This document shows positions 43,356 through 51,486 of a stretch of DNA of 64,000 nt, piece after piece (position 1 is the first letter of the stretch; every line of letters begins with the position of its first letter). The notes beneath the pieces were generated by a model. The model was not told where the DNA came from and made no database searches. It saw nothing but the letters and a program-made list of their open reading frames with translations. The translations under genes were made by a program, and so were the position numbers. Source of the DNA: Hymenobacter jeollabukensis (GTDB lineage Bacteria; Bacteroidota; Bacteroidia; Cytophagales; Hymenobacteraceae); assembly GCF_005771675.1 (NCBI RefSeq), contig NZ_VAJM01000006.1, forward strand, positions 248,001 to 312,000, written 5' to 3'.

Positions 43356-44330
43356 CTACTGCTCGTCCTTGTAGATGCCAACGAACAGTTCCGACGCGCT
43401 GCTGATGCTGGCGCGGTACATACCCTCGGAATTGAACGGCAGCGCGATATGGCCGCGGGCGTCGACGGCCACCAGCCCACCTTCGCCCCCGACGGGCGCC
43501 AGTTTGTCGTGCACCACCACGCGGCAGGCTTCGGCTAGGCTCAGGCCGCGGTACTCCATCAGGCAGGCAATGTCGTGGGCCACCACGGCGCGGATGAAAA
43601 ACTCGCCGTGCCCGGTGCAGCTGATGGCGCAGGTCCGGTCGTCGGCCCAGGTGCCCGCCCCGATGAGCGGGGAGTCGCCGACGCGGGAGTAGCGCTTGTT
43701 GGTCATGCCGCCGGTGCTGGTGGCGGCGGCCAGGTGGCCGTGCTGGTCCAGCGCCACCGCGCCCACCGTGCCCATTTTCTTTTTCGGGTCCTCGTCGACG
43801 GCCTTCGGCTCTTCGAGCGGAGCGTCTTCGCTGTGGTCGAGGCGTACCTGCCCGCTGGCCAGGGCTTCCTGCAGCTGCTGGTAGCGGTGCTCGGTGAAAA
43901 AATACTCCGGCGGCTGCATGGGCAGGCCCTGCTGCCGGGCAAACTCTTCGGCACCGGGCCAGGCCAGCAGCACGTGCTCCGATTTTTCCATCACCAGGCG
44001 CGCGGCCCGGATGGGGTTCTGAATGGCGCGCACCCCGGTCACGGCTCCGGCCAGCCGCGTATGGCCCACCATCACCGAAGCATCCATTTCGTGGTGGCCT
44101 TCGTGGGTGAACACCGCGCCGCGGCCGGCATTGAACAACGGGCAGTTTTCGAGCTGCACCACGGTATGCTCCACCGCGTCGAGGGCCGACGCGCCTTGGC
44201 GGAGCAGGTCGTAGCCGGCGGTGAGGGCGTCGCGCAGGGCCTGGCGGTACTGAATTTCAGCATCGGCAGTGAGCAGGTGGCGGGCAATGGTGCCGGCGCC
44301 GCCGTGCAGGGCAAGGGCAATGGAAGACAT
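43356..44330 (-). CDS. iaaA: Isoaspartyl peptidase / L-asparaginase (Ntn-hydrolase)
   Basis: A 324-residue plant-type asparaginase precursor that is expected to cleave itself before the Thr of KKMGTVGAVALD; that Thr is the nucleophile. Other landmarks are IALALHGGAGTI, NAGRGAVFTHEGHHEMDASVM, GVRAIQNPIRAARLVM, STGGMTNKRYSRVGDSPLIGAGTWAD and SCTGHGEFFIR. It hydrolyses beta-aspartyl dipeptides, including beta-Asp-Arg from cyanophycin, and L-asparagine. It converges with cphB, so together they make a cyanophycin-degrading pair. CATCTTTG lies 4 nt before the ATG, suggesting a leaderless message. Confidence 0.93.
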   Translation of the reverse strand: MSSIALALHGGAGTIARHLLTADAEIQYRQALRDALTAGYDLLRQGASALDAVEHTVVQLENCPLFNAGRGAVFTHEGHHEMDASVMVGHTRLAGAVTGVRAIQNPIRAARLVMEKSEHVLLAWPGAEEFARQQGLPMQPPEYFFTEHRYQQLQEALASGQVRLDHSEDAPLEEPKAVDEDPKKKMGTVGAVALDQHGHLAAATSTGGMTNKRYSRVGDSPLIGAGTWADDRTCAISCTGHGEFFIRAVVAHDIACLMEYRGLSLAEACRVVVHDKLAPVGGEGGLVAVDARGHIALPFNSEGMYRASISSASELFVGIYKDEQ

Positions 44331-44392
44331 GCAGCAAAGATGGTGGGTGCGCAGGCAAAACTACGGCAGCCCGGCCACCTGGTTCGGCTGCT

Positions 44393-44409
44393 TACTCCTT
44401 ATTATATAG
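44393..44409 (+). repeat. 17-nt direct repeat, copy 2
   Basis: TACTCCTTATTATATAG, identical to 43277-43293. Confidence 0.8.
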
Positions 44410-44646
44410 AGCAGCCCGGTTTTCGGCCCGATGAACGGAGCCCGGCAGCCTCGGGCAGAAGCACCGCCGCCGCTTGGCCATCAACCGTAGCCATTATTTT
44501 TAGCAAAACCCCATTCGCTCAACTATCTTTTTGAGCAAAATAACCTTCACCGGGCATCCGCTTCATTTCCTGACGCTTATATTAGCATCCGAAAATAGCC
44601 TTGGCGCCAACCCGGTTTCAGGCCTCTGCCAGGGAATTATTTTTCG

Positions 44647-44654
44647 TAGATTTG
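44647..44654 (+). promoter_or_regulatory. -7 promoter box of the DUF3127 gene
   Basis: TAGATTTG, 35 nt before the ATG at 44690, matching TAnnTTTG. Confidence 0.55.
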
Positions 44655-44689
44655 GCTTACTAATTTTCAAACCTCCCCCTCTTTTGACT

Positions 44690-45106
44690 ATGGCTTACGA
44701 AGCTACCGGCCGCCTGCACGACATCATGGATGAGCAACAGGTGAGCGAGAAATTCCGCAAGCGCGAGTTCGTGCTGGAAGTCGTAGACGGCCAGTATCCC
44801 GAGCATATCAAGTTTCAGCTGGTTCAGGACAAAACCGCGCTGATCGACCAATACAAGGTTGGTGATGAAGTGCGCGTGCAGTTCAACCTGCGCGGCCGCG
44901 GCTTCAACAAGAATGGCCAGATGCTGTACTTCACCAACCTGGAAGCCTGGCGCATCGAGCCGGCTGGTGCGGCCCCCGCGGGCGGCAACCAGGGCGGTGG
45001 CTACGCTGCTCCGGCCGCCAACCAGAACCCCGGCCTGCGCCGCGACGCCCAGCCGCAGCGCCCCGCTCCCATTGCTTCGGACGACGACAACGACCTGCCG
45101 TTCTAA
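44690..45106 (+). CDS. DUF3127 protein with SSB-like acidic tail
   Basis: A 138-residue protein. Residues 1-90 form a DUF3127 domain of OB-fold type (MAYEATGRLHDIMDEQQVSEKFRKREFVLEV, YPEHIKFQLVQDKTALIDQYKVGDEVRVQFNLRGR, MLYFTNLEAWRI). A Gly/Ala/Gln/Asn-rich flexible linker follows, then the last residues SDDDNDLPF. That layout (OB fold, disordered linker, acidic tip ending in a Pro-Phe) copies single-stranded DNA-binding protein SSB, whose tip recruits repair and replication enzymes. DNA binding is therefore likely but inferred. Confidence 0.88.
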   Translation: MAYEATGRLHDIMDEQQVSEKFRKREFVLEVVDGQYPEHIKFQLVQDKTALIDQYKVGDEVRVQFNLRGRGFNKNGQMLYFTNLEAWRIEPAGAAPAGGNQGGGYAAPAANQNPGLRRDAQPQRPAPIASDDDNDLPF

Positions 45107-45128
45107 GCCTGGCTTGACGCTTAGGTAA

Positions 45129-45165
45129 AAAAATGCCGCTTCTGCCTGTCAGGAGCGGCATTTTT
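45129..45165. terminator. Terminator of the DUF3127 gene
   Basis: Stem AAAAATGCCGCT / AGCGGCATTTTT with a loop that pairs partly (CTG/CAG); T-tract on both strands. Confidence 0.8.
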
Positions 45166-45211
45166 GCGTACGTATCGGCAGGTGCCCGCCCGGGTGCCGC
45201 TCCACCTTCGC

Positions 45212-46093
45212 ATGAGAATTGATTTCGCTGCCGGCTCGTTGCGGGGCCGCATCGTATTGCTGACCGGCGCTTCGGCCGGCATTGGCTTGGCCGCCGCGCG
45301 GCAGCTGGCCCTGCTCGGCGCCCACCTGATCCTGGTGTGCCGCGACGCGGGCCGCGGCGAACAGGCCCGCGCGGCCGTGCGCCTCGCCGCCCCCGAGGCC
45401 CCTACTCCAGATCTGCTACTGGCCGATCTGGCCGTGCAGGCCGAAGTGCACCGCCTCAGCGACGAAATCCTGGCCCGGTACCCGCGCCTCGACGTGCTCA
45501 TCAACAACGCCGGGGTGCTGCCCAACCAGCTCATCACTACCGCCGACGGCCACGAGCTGTGCTGGGCCACCAACCACCTGGCGCCGTTTATCCTCACCAA
45601 CCGCCTGCTGCCGCTGCTGGAAGCCGCCGGCCCGGGCGCCCGTATCATCACGGTGGCTTCGGAGGCGCACTGGATTGGTGAAATCGAGGCCACGGCAGCG
45701 GCTCGCGCCAACGCCAACCGCAGCAGTGCCTTCACCGCCTACTGCGACTCCAAGCTGGCCAACATCCTCTTTACCAAAGCCCTGGCCGACCGCCTGGAGC
45801 TGACCGGCATCACCGCCCACTGCCTGCATCCGGGCATCGTGCGCTCCAATCTATGGTCGCACAGCTCCTGGCTGCTGCGCCTGCTGATGGCCGGGGCCCA
45901 GCCCTTCGCCCGCTCCTGCGAGCGGGCCGCCGAAACGATTACGCATCTGGCCACCTTGCCAGAAGCCGCGCAGGCCAACGGCCACTATTTCAAGAACAAA
46001 CGCGTAGCCCGGGTTTCCAGTCGGGCCACCAACCGCGCCGAAATTCACCGGCTATGGCGAATTTCGGCTGAGGAAACCGGTATCAGTGAATAA
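45212..46093 (+). CDS. SDR family oxidoreductase (retinol dehydrogenase-like)
   Basis: A 293-residue short-chain dehydrogenase. It has the cofactor motif IVLLTGASAGIGLAAARQLALLGAHLILVCRD (the Arg after the second strand favours NADP), LDVLINNAGVLPNQ, the catalytic Ser in ITVASEAHW and the YCDSKLAN Tyr/Lys pair, then the loop CLHPGIVRSNLW. The pattern matches the retinol dehydrogenase/WWOX-like subgroup. The ATG at 45212 starts MRIDFAAGSLRGRIVLLTG. Substrate unknown; cytoplasmic, monocistronic. Confidence 0.9.
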   Translation: MRIDFAAGSLRGRIVLLTGASAGIGLAAARQLALLGAHLILVCRDAGRGEQARAAVRLAAPEAPTPDLLLADLAVQAEVHRLSDEILARYPRLDVLINNAGVLPNQLITTADGHELCWATNHLAPFILTNRLLPLLEAAGPGARIITVASEAHWIGEIEATAAARANANRSSAFTAYCDSKLANILFTKALADRLELTGITAHCLHPGIVRSNLWSHSSWLLRLLMAGAQPFARSCERAAETITHLATLPEAAQANGHYFKNKRVARVSSRATNRAEIHRLWRISAEETGISE

Positions 46094-46351
46094 TCGACCG
46101 ACGGAAAAATCCGGCGGTAAAACCCAATGCAGGGCCGGTTAATTCTGAATTAATCCGGGGCATTAATACCCATTTTATTGCCTCCTATTGACGGCCGCGC
46201 AAATTAATTACCGCGCAAAAAACGCCTTTTTCAGGCCATCTTAGGCCTTTCAATGATTATCACGCAAAAAACCTGGCGGCGCGGCGTTACTTTATTTTCT
46301 ATTTCTCGTTCCTTTGCTCAGGTTTTGCACCCCTTTAACACACCCCTACCA

Positions 46352-46612
46352 ATGGCCGAACTCAACCTGCAGCATCTACAAAAAGTATTGTCGGACGCGA
46401 CGCGTAACGAAAACCTGGTTCGCGAAATTCGCCGCGCCCACGGCAAGGTTCAGTCGGCGCTGAACGAGCTGGCCGAACTGCTGGACCCGGCCTACGCGCC
46501 GACGGAGCGGAAAAAACCCGGTCGCAAAGCCACCGCCACGGAAGGCGGCGAGGCGGGCGAAGGCCGCCGTCGGGGCCCGGGCCGTCCGCCCAAAAACACG
46601 ACCAACGCTTAA
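46352..46612 (+). CDS. Small AT-hook-type DNA-binding protein
   Basis: An 86-residue protein. Residues 1-45 form a helical hairpin (MAELNLQHLQKVLSDATRNENLVREIRRAHGKVQSALNELAELLDP). The tail is disordered and basic, with ERKKPGRKATA and RRRGPGRPPKN. The RGPGRPPK core is a good match to the AT-hook that enters the minor groove of A/T-rich DNA. Likely a nucleoid-associated protein. The upstream 46094-46351 spacer is AT-rich and holds no other gene. Closed by a T-tailed terminator. Confidence 0.7.
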   Translation: MAELNLQHLQKVLSDATRNENLVREIRRAHGKVQSALNELAELLDPAYAPTERKKPGRKATATEGGEAGEGRRRGPGRPPKNTTNA

Positions 46613-46933
46613 CTTGGTCATTAGTACCGCCGCTCCGCGGCAGTGCCCAGCCCGTCGCCCGTTTGGTCGACGGGCTTTTTTATTGCCGGCATTGGTTACG
46701 GCTACCAACTGGCGCAGTATCGCACGTCCGACAATATTGTTTCGCCGAAGTACCCGGGGCAAATACCAATAATTCCCCAAAGGTTTACAGCAGCAAAATT
46801 ATGCGACGCCGTGGTCAACCGGTAATCAACGGATGAAACCCAGGCCGCATCGGCGCAGTTATCCAATCAGAAAACCGCAGTACTGGGATTCAAGTACTGG
46901 CCCGACTCGTTTCCGTTATTGGTTGTCAACCGG
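46613..46933. other. Intergenic region between AT-hook and AlbA_2 genes
   Basis: Apart from the terminator at 46649-46681 I see nothing in it: no full promoter box, no hairpin, and the plus-strand frame at 46643-46825 lacks coding character. Confidence 0.45.
46649..46681 (+). terminator. Terminator of the AT-hook gene
   Basis: AGCCCGTCG / CGACGGGCT stem with a 10-nt loop followed by TTTTT. Confidence 0.8.
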
Positions 46934-47581
46934 ATGAAGCTCACCTTACCGCAGCTGCGGGAATTGATTGCCCAGGGCGAAAGCGAAACCCTGGAATTTA
47001 AAAAGCGCACCACGCATCCCCGTCGGATTTCGCGCACCCTCGCCTCGTTGGCCAATGCCCGCGGCGGCTGGGTGCTGGTGGGCGTGGAAGACAACGGCCG
47101 CCTGGTAGGCGTGCGCGACGCGGAGGAGGAGCGCTACCTGCTACAGCAGGCGGCCGAGCAGTTCGTGGACCCGCCGCTGCCGCTGCGCATCGATGAGGTG
47201 GAGGACGAAGACGAGCGGGTGGTGCTGGTGGTGACCGTGGCCGAAAGCCCGCGCAAGCCCCACCGGGCCCTGGTGGGCGAGGACGACTGGCGCGGCTACG
47301 TGCGCGTGGGCGACCAGAGCGTGCAAACCAGTCAGCTCACCGAAAAGGTGCTGCGCAACGAGCCGCCGCCCGAGCAGCGCCTGGAGTGGCTCCCGCTCAG
47401 CCGCCATGAGCAGGCCGCCCTCGATTACGTGCGCCAGCAGCCCCGCCTCACGCTGCCCCAGTACGCGAAGCTGATCAACGTATCGAAACGCCGGGCGCAC
47501 CGCATGCTCATCAAGCTGGTGCTGCACGGCTACCTGCGCTACCACGACAAGGAAAAGGAGCCTTATTATACCAAGGCCTGA
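46934..47581 (+). CDS. AlbA_2 (Schlafen-like) domain protein with C-terminal winged helix
   Basis: A 215-residue protein. The N-terminal ~120 residues form a Schlafen/AlbA_2 domain: ELIAQGESETLEFKKRTTHPRRISRTLASLANARGGWVLVGVEDNGRLVGV, with the E-x-x-x-E-F-K motif and ANARGG, ending in YVRVGDQSVQTS. The C-terminal ~60 residues look like a winged helix (LSRHEQAALDYVRQQPRLTLPQYAKLINVSKRRAHRMLIKLVLHGYLRYH). Such proteins are nucleic-acid-associated regulators or nucleases. The ATG at 46934 is chosen; one 5 codons earlier is possible. Confidence 0.85.
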   Translation: MKLTLPQLRELIAQGESETLEFKKRTTHPRRISRTLASLANARGGWVLVGVEDNGRLVGVRDAEEERYLLQQAAEQFVDPPLPLRIDEVEDEDERVVLVVTVAESPRKPHRALVGEDDWRGYVRVGDQSVQTSQLTEKVLRNEPPPEQRLEWLPLSRHEQAALDYVRQQPRLTLPQYAKLINVSKRRAHRMLIKLVLHGYLRYHDKEKEPYYTKA

Positions 47582-47589
47582 CCTGTGCA

Positions 47590-47632
47590 GAAACAGCACC
47601 GCCCGGCTGAATAGGCCAGGCGGTGCTGTTTC
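47590..47632. terminator. Bidirectional terminator between AlbA_2 and DinB genes
   Basis: 14-bp stem GAAACAGCACCGCC / GGCGGTGCTGTTTC with a 15-nt loop. Confidence 0.75.
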
Positions 47633-47653
47633 TACGAAAGTATTGTCAAGGAC

Positions 47654-48196
47654 TTACGCCTCGGCGGTAATCAGCGGCAGGTAGCGCTCGGCCAGGATTT
47701 CGGCGTGGTGCGCCTCGTGGCCGGCCAGGATGTAGAGCAGGGCGCGCACGGTGGAGGGCCGGCCATTGGCCGTGCCGCCGCGCTGCAATTGCTCGGGCGT
47801 GAAGCTATGGAACAGGGCCAGCGTGGCCTGGCGCACGGCCGCGTACTCGGCCAGTAGGCTGGCCAGCGTCCGGTCGTCGGCGCCGGAGTGCTCGGCGTAG
47901 CTGTTTTCGGCGAAGCCGGGCAGCTCCTGCTCATCGGCGCGGGCGAAGCGCAGGGCGCGGTAGGCGAAGATGCGCTCGGCATCGGCCAGGTGCAACACCA
48001 CCTGCTTGATGCTCCACTTGCCGGGGGCGTAGCGCAGGGTGGCCTGCTCCTCGGTCACGCCAGCCAGGAGCTGGTGCAGGGCGGTGGGCTGCACGCTGAG
48101 CATGTCGAGCGGGTCGATGTCGGTGGCCACGCGGCTGATGTAGATGTCGAAGTAGGGCGGGTAAGTACCCGGCTCCGGGCGCAGAAGTTCGGACAT
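47654..48196 (-). CDS. DinB-family protein
   Basis: A 180-residue four-helix-bundle protein of the DinB/YfiT superfamily. It shows the usual metal-site pattern: the first His in GKWSIKQVVLHLADAERI, and the last two in LAGHEAHHAEIL. Many members are thiol-dependent metalloenzymes acting on low-molecular thiols, but many have no known activity. No neighbouring partner. It starts MSELLRPEPGTYPPYFDIYI and is cytoplasmic. Confidence 0.87.
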   Translation of the reverse strand: MSELLRPEPGTYPPYFDIYISRVATDIDPLDMLSVQPTALHQLLAGVTEEQATLRYAPGKWSIKQVVLHLADAERIFAYRALRFARADEQELPGFAENSYAEHSGADDRTLASLLAEYAAVRQATLALFHSFTPEQLQRGGTANGRPSTVRALLYILAGHEAHHAEILAERYLPLITAEA

Positions 48197-48320
48197 AAGG
48201 CAGTAATTGGGGATTGGGGGCGTAAGATAAGGGCCGCGCCGCGGCCGGCCGCGTTGGATTTAGCTCATCTTCATGATGTTTTGGTAACATTTAGGTAACA
48301 TTGTAGCCCTCACTCAGAAT

Positions 48321-48328
48321 TAACTTTG
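48321..48328 (+). promoter_or_regulatory. -7 promoter box of the secreted nuclease gene
   Basis: TAACTTTG, 23 nt before the ATG at 48351. Upstream, GGTAACATT occurs twice (about 48281-48302) as a short direct repeat that could be a regulator site. Confidence 0.55.
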
Positions 48329-48350
48329 CCTTCCCACTTAACCCGACCTC

Positions 48351-51300
48351 ATGTCGATGAAATCACCTTTACTACTTGGCTTGCTAAGCGCTGGTTTTCT
48401 GGGCTTAGCGAGCCAGGCAGCGCAAGCGCAAACTCCGGTTACGCTGGCTAGCACCCCTTACACCGAAAACTTCGACAACCTGGCTTCGGGTCTGCCGGCG
48501 GGCTTCGGGGTTTACACCGGTGCCTCGGCTACGGCCGTTGGCACGGCGGCCACCTTTGCCCCGGCCAAAGCGGCCTGGAACGGCACGGGCGGCGGCTTCA
48601 AGAACGTAGCCTCGGCGACGGGCCTGACGGCAACGGCTACCACGGCCGACCAGGATGCCTCGACCAACCGGGCGCTGGCTTTGCGCCAGACCGGTACCCT
48701 GGGTGACCCGGGCGGAGCCTTCGTGTTCCAGGCCGCCAGCACCACCGGCAAGACGGATTTCGCGGTCAGCTTCAAGCTCCAGTCGCTCGACAACTCGGTG
48801 GGCCGCACGGTGAACTGGACGGTGGATTACGCCACCGGCGCCACGCCGACGGCCTTTACCCCGCTGGCGGCAGGTACGGGCAGCACCTCGCCCACCTTCG
48901 GCAGCAACACCATCACGGCCAGCTTCGGCACAGCCCTGGACAACCAGACCGGCCCGGTGTGGATTCGCATCGTGGCCCTGGCGGCCAGCACGGGCTCGGG
49001 CAGCCGCCCCACCTCGGCCATCGATGATTTCTCGCTGAGCTGGCAGGGCAACCCCAACGCCCCGACGCTGACGACTTCGGCCTCGACGCTGACCTTTGGC
49101 AGCCAGAACATCGGCACGACCTCGGCCGCGCAGAACTACACCCTGACCGGCAGCAACCTGACCGCGGGCGTGACCGTGGCCGCCACCGGCCCCTTCACCG
49201 TGTCGAAGGACAACACCACCTTCGCTTCGTCGGTGACCCTGACCTCTGCGGAAGTGGCTACGGCCAAGACGCTGTACGTGAAGTTTGCCCCGACCGTGGC
49301 CGGCCCGGCCACCGGCACCCTCACCCACACCAGCACCGGCGCCAGCACTCGCACCGTGACGCTGACGGGCACGGCCATCGACCCCAGCCAGACCAGCTTC
49401 GACTTCCAGGCCTGCACCGGCACCACGGCCATTTCCGACGGCTGGACGCAGTTCAGCGTAAGCGGCCCGCAGACCTGGGCCTGCACCACCTTCGGCCGCG
49501 ACCCGCAGAACCCGGCCGGCACCACGGCTTTCCCGAACGGTGTGCAGATCAACGGCTTCGCCGGCGGCACGAACGTGCTCAACGAGGACTGGCTGATTTC
49601 GCCGGTGCTGAACCTGAGCGCCACCACCTTCCCGCTGCTCTCCTACTGGAGCCGCGTGGCCTTCAACGGCGCCCCGCTGAAGCTGATGGTGTCGACCAAC
49701 TACTCGGGCTCGGGCAGCCCGCTGGCTTCGGGCGTGACCTGGACCGACCTGAACGGCTCGTTCCCGGCTACCGGCACGGCTGAATGGACGCAGACCAGCA
49801 ACGTGGACCTCTCGGCCTACAAGCAGGCCGCCGTGTACATCGCCTTCGTGTACAACTCGAGCAACGACGACGGGGCCCGCTGGACCCTGGACGACGTGGC
49901 CGTAACGAACTCGACCACCGCCCCGCCCGCCGCCATCCGCACCAACGTGCCGAGCCTGGCCTTCGGCTTCCGCGCCGTCAACAGCACCCCCACGCAGACC
50001 TTCACGGCGACCTTCAGCAACCTGACGGCCAACGCCACCATCACGTCGTCGGACCCGGCCTTCCAAGTATCGACCAACGGCACCACCTTCGGTAGCACGG
50101 CTACCGTGACGCAGGCCGCCGCCGCCGCCGGCTCCATCACCGTGACGGTGCGCTTCGCCCCGACTACGGCCTCGCGCAACTACACCGGCAACATCACGCT
50201 GGCGACGACCGGCGCCACCAGCGTAGTAGTGGCCGTGAGCGGCAACACCTACGACGTGGCCAACACGCTGGAAGTGGTGAACTGGAACGTGGAGTGGTTC
50301 GGTTCGGCCACCATGGGCCCGACCAACGACAACCAGCAGGCTACCAACGTGGCCACCATCATCAACTCGCTGAACGCCGACATCTACGCCCTGGCCGAAG
50401 TAGTGGACACCGTGCGCCTGCGCGCCATGGTGGCCGCCATGCCCGGCTACGCCTACCGCGTGTCGGACTTCGGCTCGTACGCCGACAACCGCACCGACCC
50501 GGACTACGCCGACGCCCAGAAGCTGGCCTTCATCTACCGCACCAGCGTGGTGTCGAACCCGCAGTTCACCTCCTTCTTCCGCTGCACCGAAGCTCAGGCC
50601 TGCCCCGAGCGCAACTACTGGTCGTCGGGCCGTTTCCCCTTCGTGATGACGGCCAACGTGACGCTGAACAGCGTGACCAAGCAGGTGACCTTCATCCTGA
50701 TCCACGCCAAGGCCAACACCAGCCCCACGGCTACCTCCTACGCCCGGCGTAAGAGCGGCGCCGACGGCCTGAAAGCCAAGCTGGACGCCGACTACCCCAC
50801 GCAGAACTTCGTCATCCTGGGCGACTTCAACGACGACCTGGACCAGACCATCACCACCGGCATCACGCCGAACGTGACCTCGTACGTGGCCTTCACCACC
50901 GACGCGGCCAACTACCCGGCCCCGACCCTGGCGCTGAGCCTGGCCGGCAAGAAGTCGACGGTGAGCTACAACGACGTGATTGACCACGTGGTAACGTCGA
51001 ACGAGATGTACGCCTACTACATCCCCGCCTCGGCCGAAATTCAGTCGCAGGTAGCGGGCCTGGTGACCAGCTACGGCAGCACCACCACTGACCACTACCC
51101 GGTGCTGACGCGCTACTCCTTCTCGCCGACCACGGCTACGGCCGGTGCCCGCACCGCCAAGCTGGGCCTGTACCCGAACCCGGTGAGCAAGTCGGTGCGC
51201 GTGGAAGTGCCCGAGAAAGGCCAGAAGCTGCAGCTGGAGGTGCGCACCGCCGACGGCCGCCTGGTGCTGAGCACCACCGGCTCGGTGGAGCAGCTTAACC

Positions 51301-51401
51301 AGCAGCTGAACGCCAAAGTGGGCGGCCTGCACGCCGGTATGTACGTGGTACGTATCGTGGGCGAGCAGCAGACCTACGTGGAGCGCTTCGTGAAGCAGTA
51401 A
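48351..51401 (+). CDS. Secreted endonuclease/exonuclease/phosphatase-domain protein with type IX sorting domain
   Basis: A 1016-residue exported protein. After a signal peptide (SPLLLGLLSAGFLGLASQAAQA) come a beta-sandwich (~25-230), two Ig-like repeats with SxxTLTFGSQNIGTTS-type starts, and a choice-of-anchor J-like domain (~340-525: DFQACTGTTAISDGWTQFS...WTLDDVAVTNS). The nuclease/phosphatase domain follows (~640-925: VVNWNVEWFG, ADIYALAEVVD, FILIHAKANT, VILGDFNDDLDQ, VIDHVVTSNE, TTDHYPVLT). The C-terminal sorting domain is LGLYPNPVSKSVRVEVP...GMYVVRIVG. All EEP metal/catalytic motifs are present. It probably degrades extracellular nucleic acid or phosphoesters. Confidence 0.92.
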   Translation: MSMKSPLLLGLLSAGFLGLASQAAQAQTPVTLASTPYTENFDNLASGLPAGFGVYTGASATAVGTAATFAPAKAAWNGTGGGFKNVASATGLTATATTADQDASTNRALALRQTGTLGDPGGAFVFQAASTTGKTDFAVSFKLQSLDNSVGRTVNWTVDYATGATPTAFTPLAAGTGSTSPTFGSNTITASFGTALDNQTGPVWIRIVALAASTGSGSRPTSAIDDFSLSWQGNPNAPTLTTSASTLTFGSQNIGTTSAAQNYTLTGSNLTAGVTVAATGPFTVSKDNTTFASSVTLTSAEVATAKTLYVKFAPTVAGPATGTLTHTSTGASTRTVTLTGTAIDPSQTSFDFQACTGTTAISDGWTQFSVSGPQTWACTTFGRDPQNPAGTTAFPNGVQINGFAGGTNVLNEDWLISPVLNLSATTFPLLSYWSRVAFNGAPLKLMVSTNYSGSGSPLASGVTWTDLNGSFPATGTAEWTQTSNVDLSAYKQAAVYIAFVYNSSNDDGARWTLDDVAVTNSTTAPPAAIRTNVPSLAFGFRAVNSTPTQTFTATFSNLTANATITSSDPAFQVSTNGTTFGSTATVTQAAAAAGSITVTVRFAPTTASRNYTGNITLATTGATSVVVAVSGNTYDVANTLEVVNWNVEWFGSATMGPTNDNQQATNVATIINSLNADIYALAEVVDTVRLRAMVAAMPGYAYRVSDFGSYADNRTDPDYADAQKLAFIYRTSVVSNPQFTSFFRCTEAQACPERNYWSSGRFPFVMTANVTLNSVTKQVTFILIHAKANTSPTATSYARRKSGADGLKAKLDADYPTQNFVILGDFNDDLDQTITTGITPNVTSYVAFTTDAANYPAPTLALSLAGKKSTVSYNDVIDHVVTSNEMYAYYIPASAEIQSQVAGLVTSYGSTTTDHYPVLTRYSFSPTTATAGARTAKLGLYPNPVSKSVRVEVPEKGQKLQLEVRTADGRLVLSTTGSVEQLNQQLNAKVGGLHAGMYVVRIVGEQQTYVERFVKQ

Positions 51402-51425
51402 GCTTCGGCTAGCCTCCCGGCTTAC

Positions 51426-51462
51426 AAAAAAGCCCCGTTCCTACCCGGAATGGGGCTTTTTT
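51426..51462. terminator. Terminator between the secreted nuclease and VOC genes
   Basis: AAAAAAGCCCC...GGGGCTTTTTT with an inner GTTCC/GGAAT stem; T-tracts on both strands. Confidence 0.85.
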
Positions 51463-51486
51463 GTGCGCATTCGGATGGCAAAGCGC

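Larger units (their letters stand above)
44331..44689. other. Intergenic region between iaaA and the DUF3127 gene
   Basis: About 360 bases. It contains the second copy of the 17-nt repeat (44393-44409) and the DUF3127 gene promoter (44647-44654). A plus-strand frame from 44531 merges with the DUF3127 gene but starts before its promoter. Confidence 0.5.

Noticed and set aside
48405-51332. Open frame of about 975 codons opposite the secreted nuclease gene
   Set aside because: Composition is dominated by Gly, Arg, His and Val; it mirrors the GC-rich codons of the real gene and has no motif.
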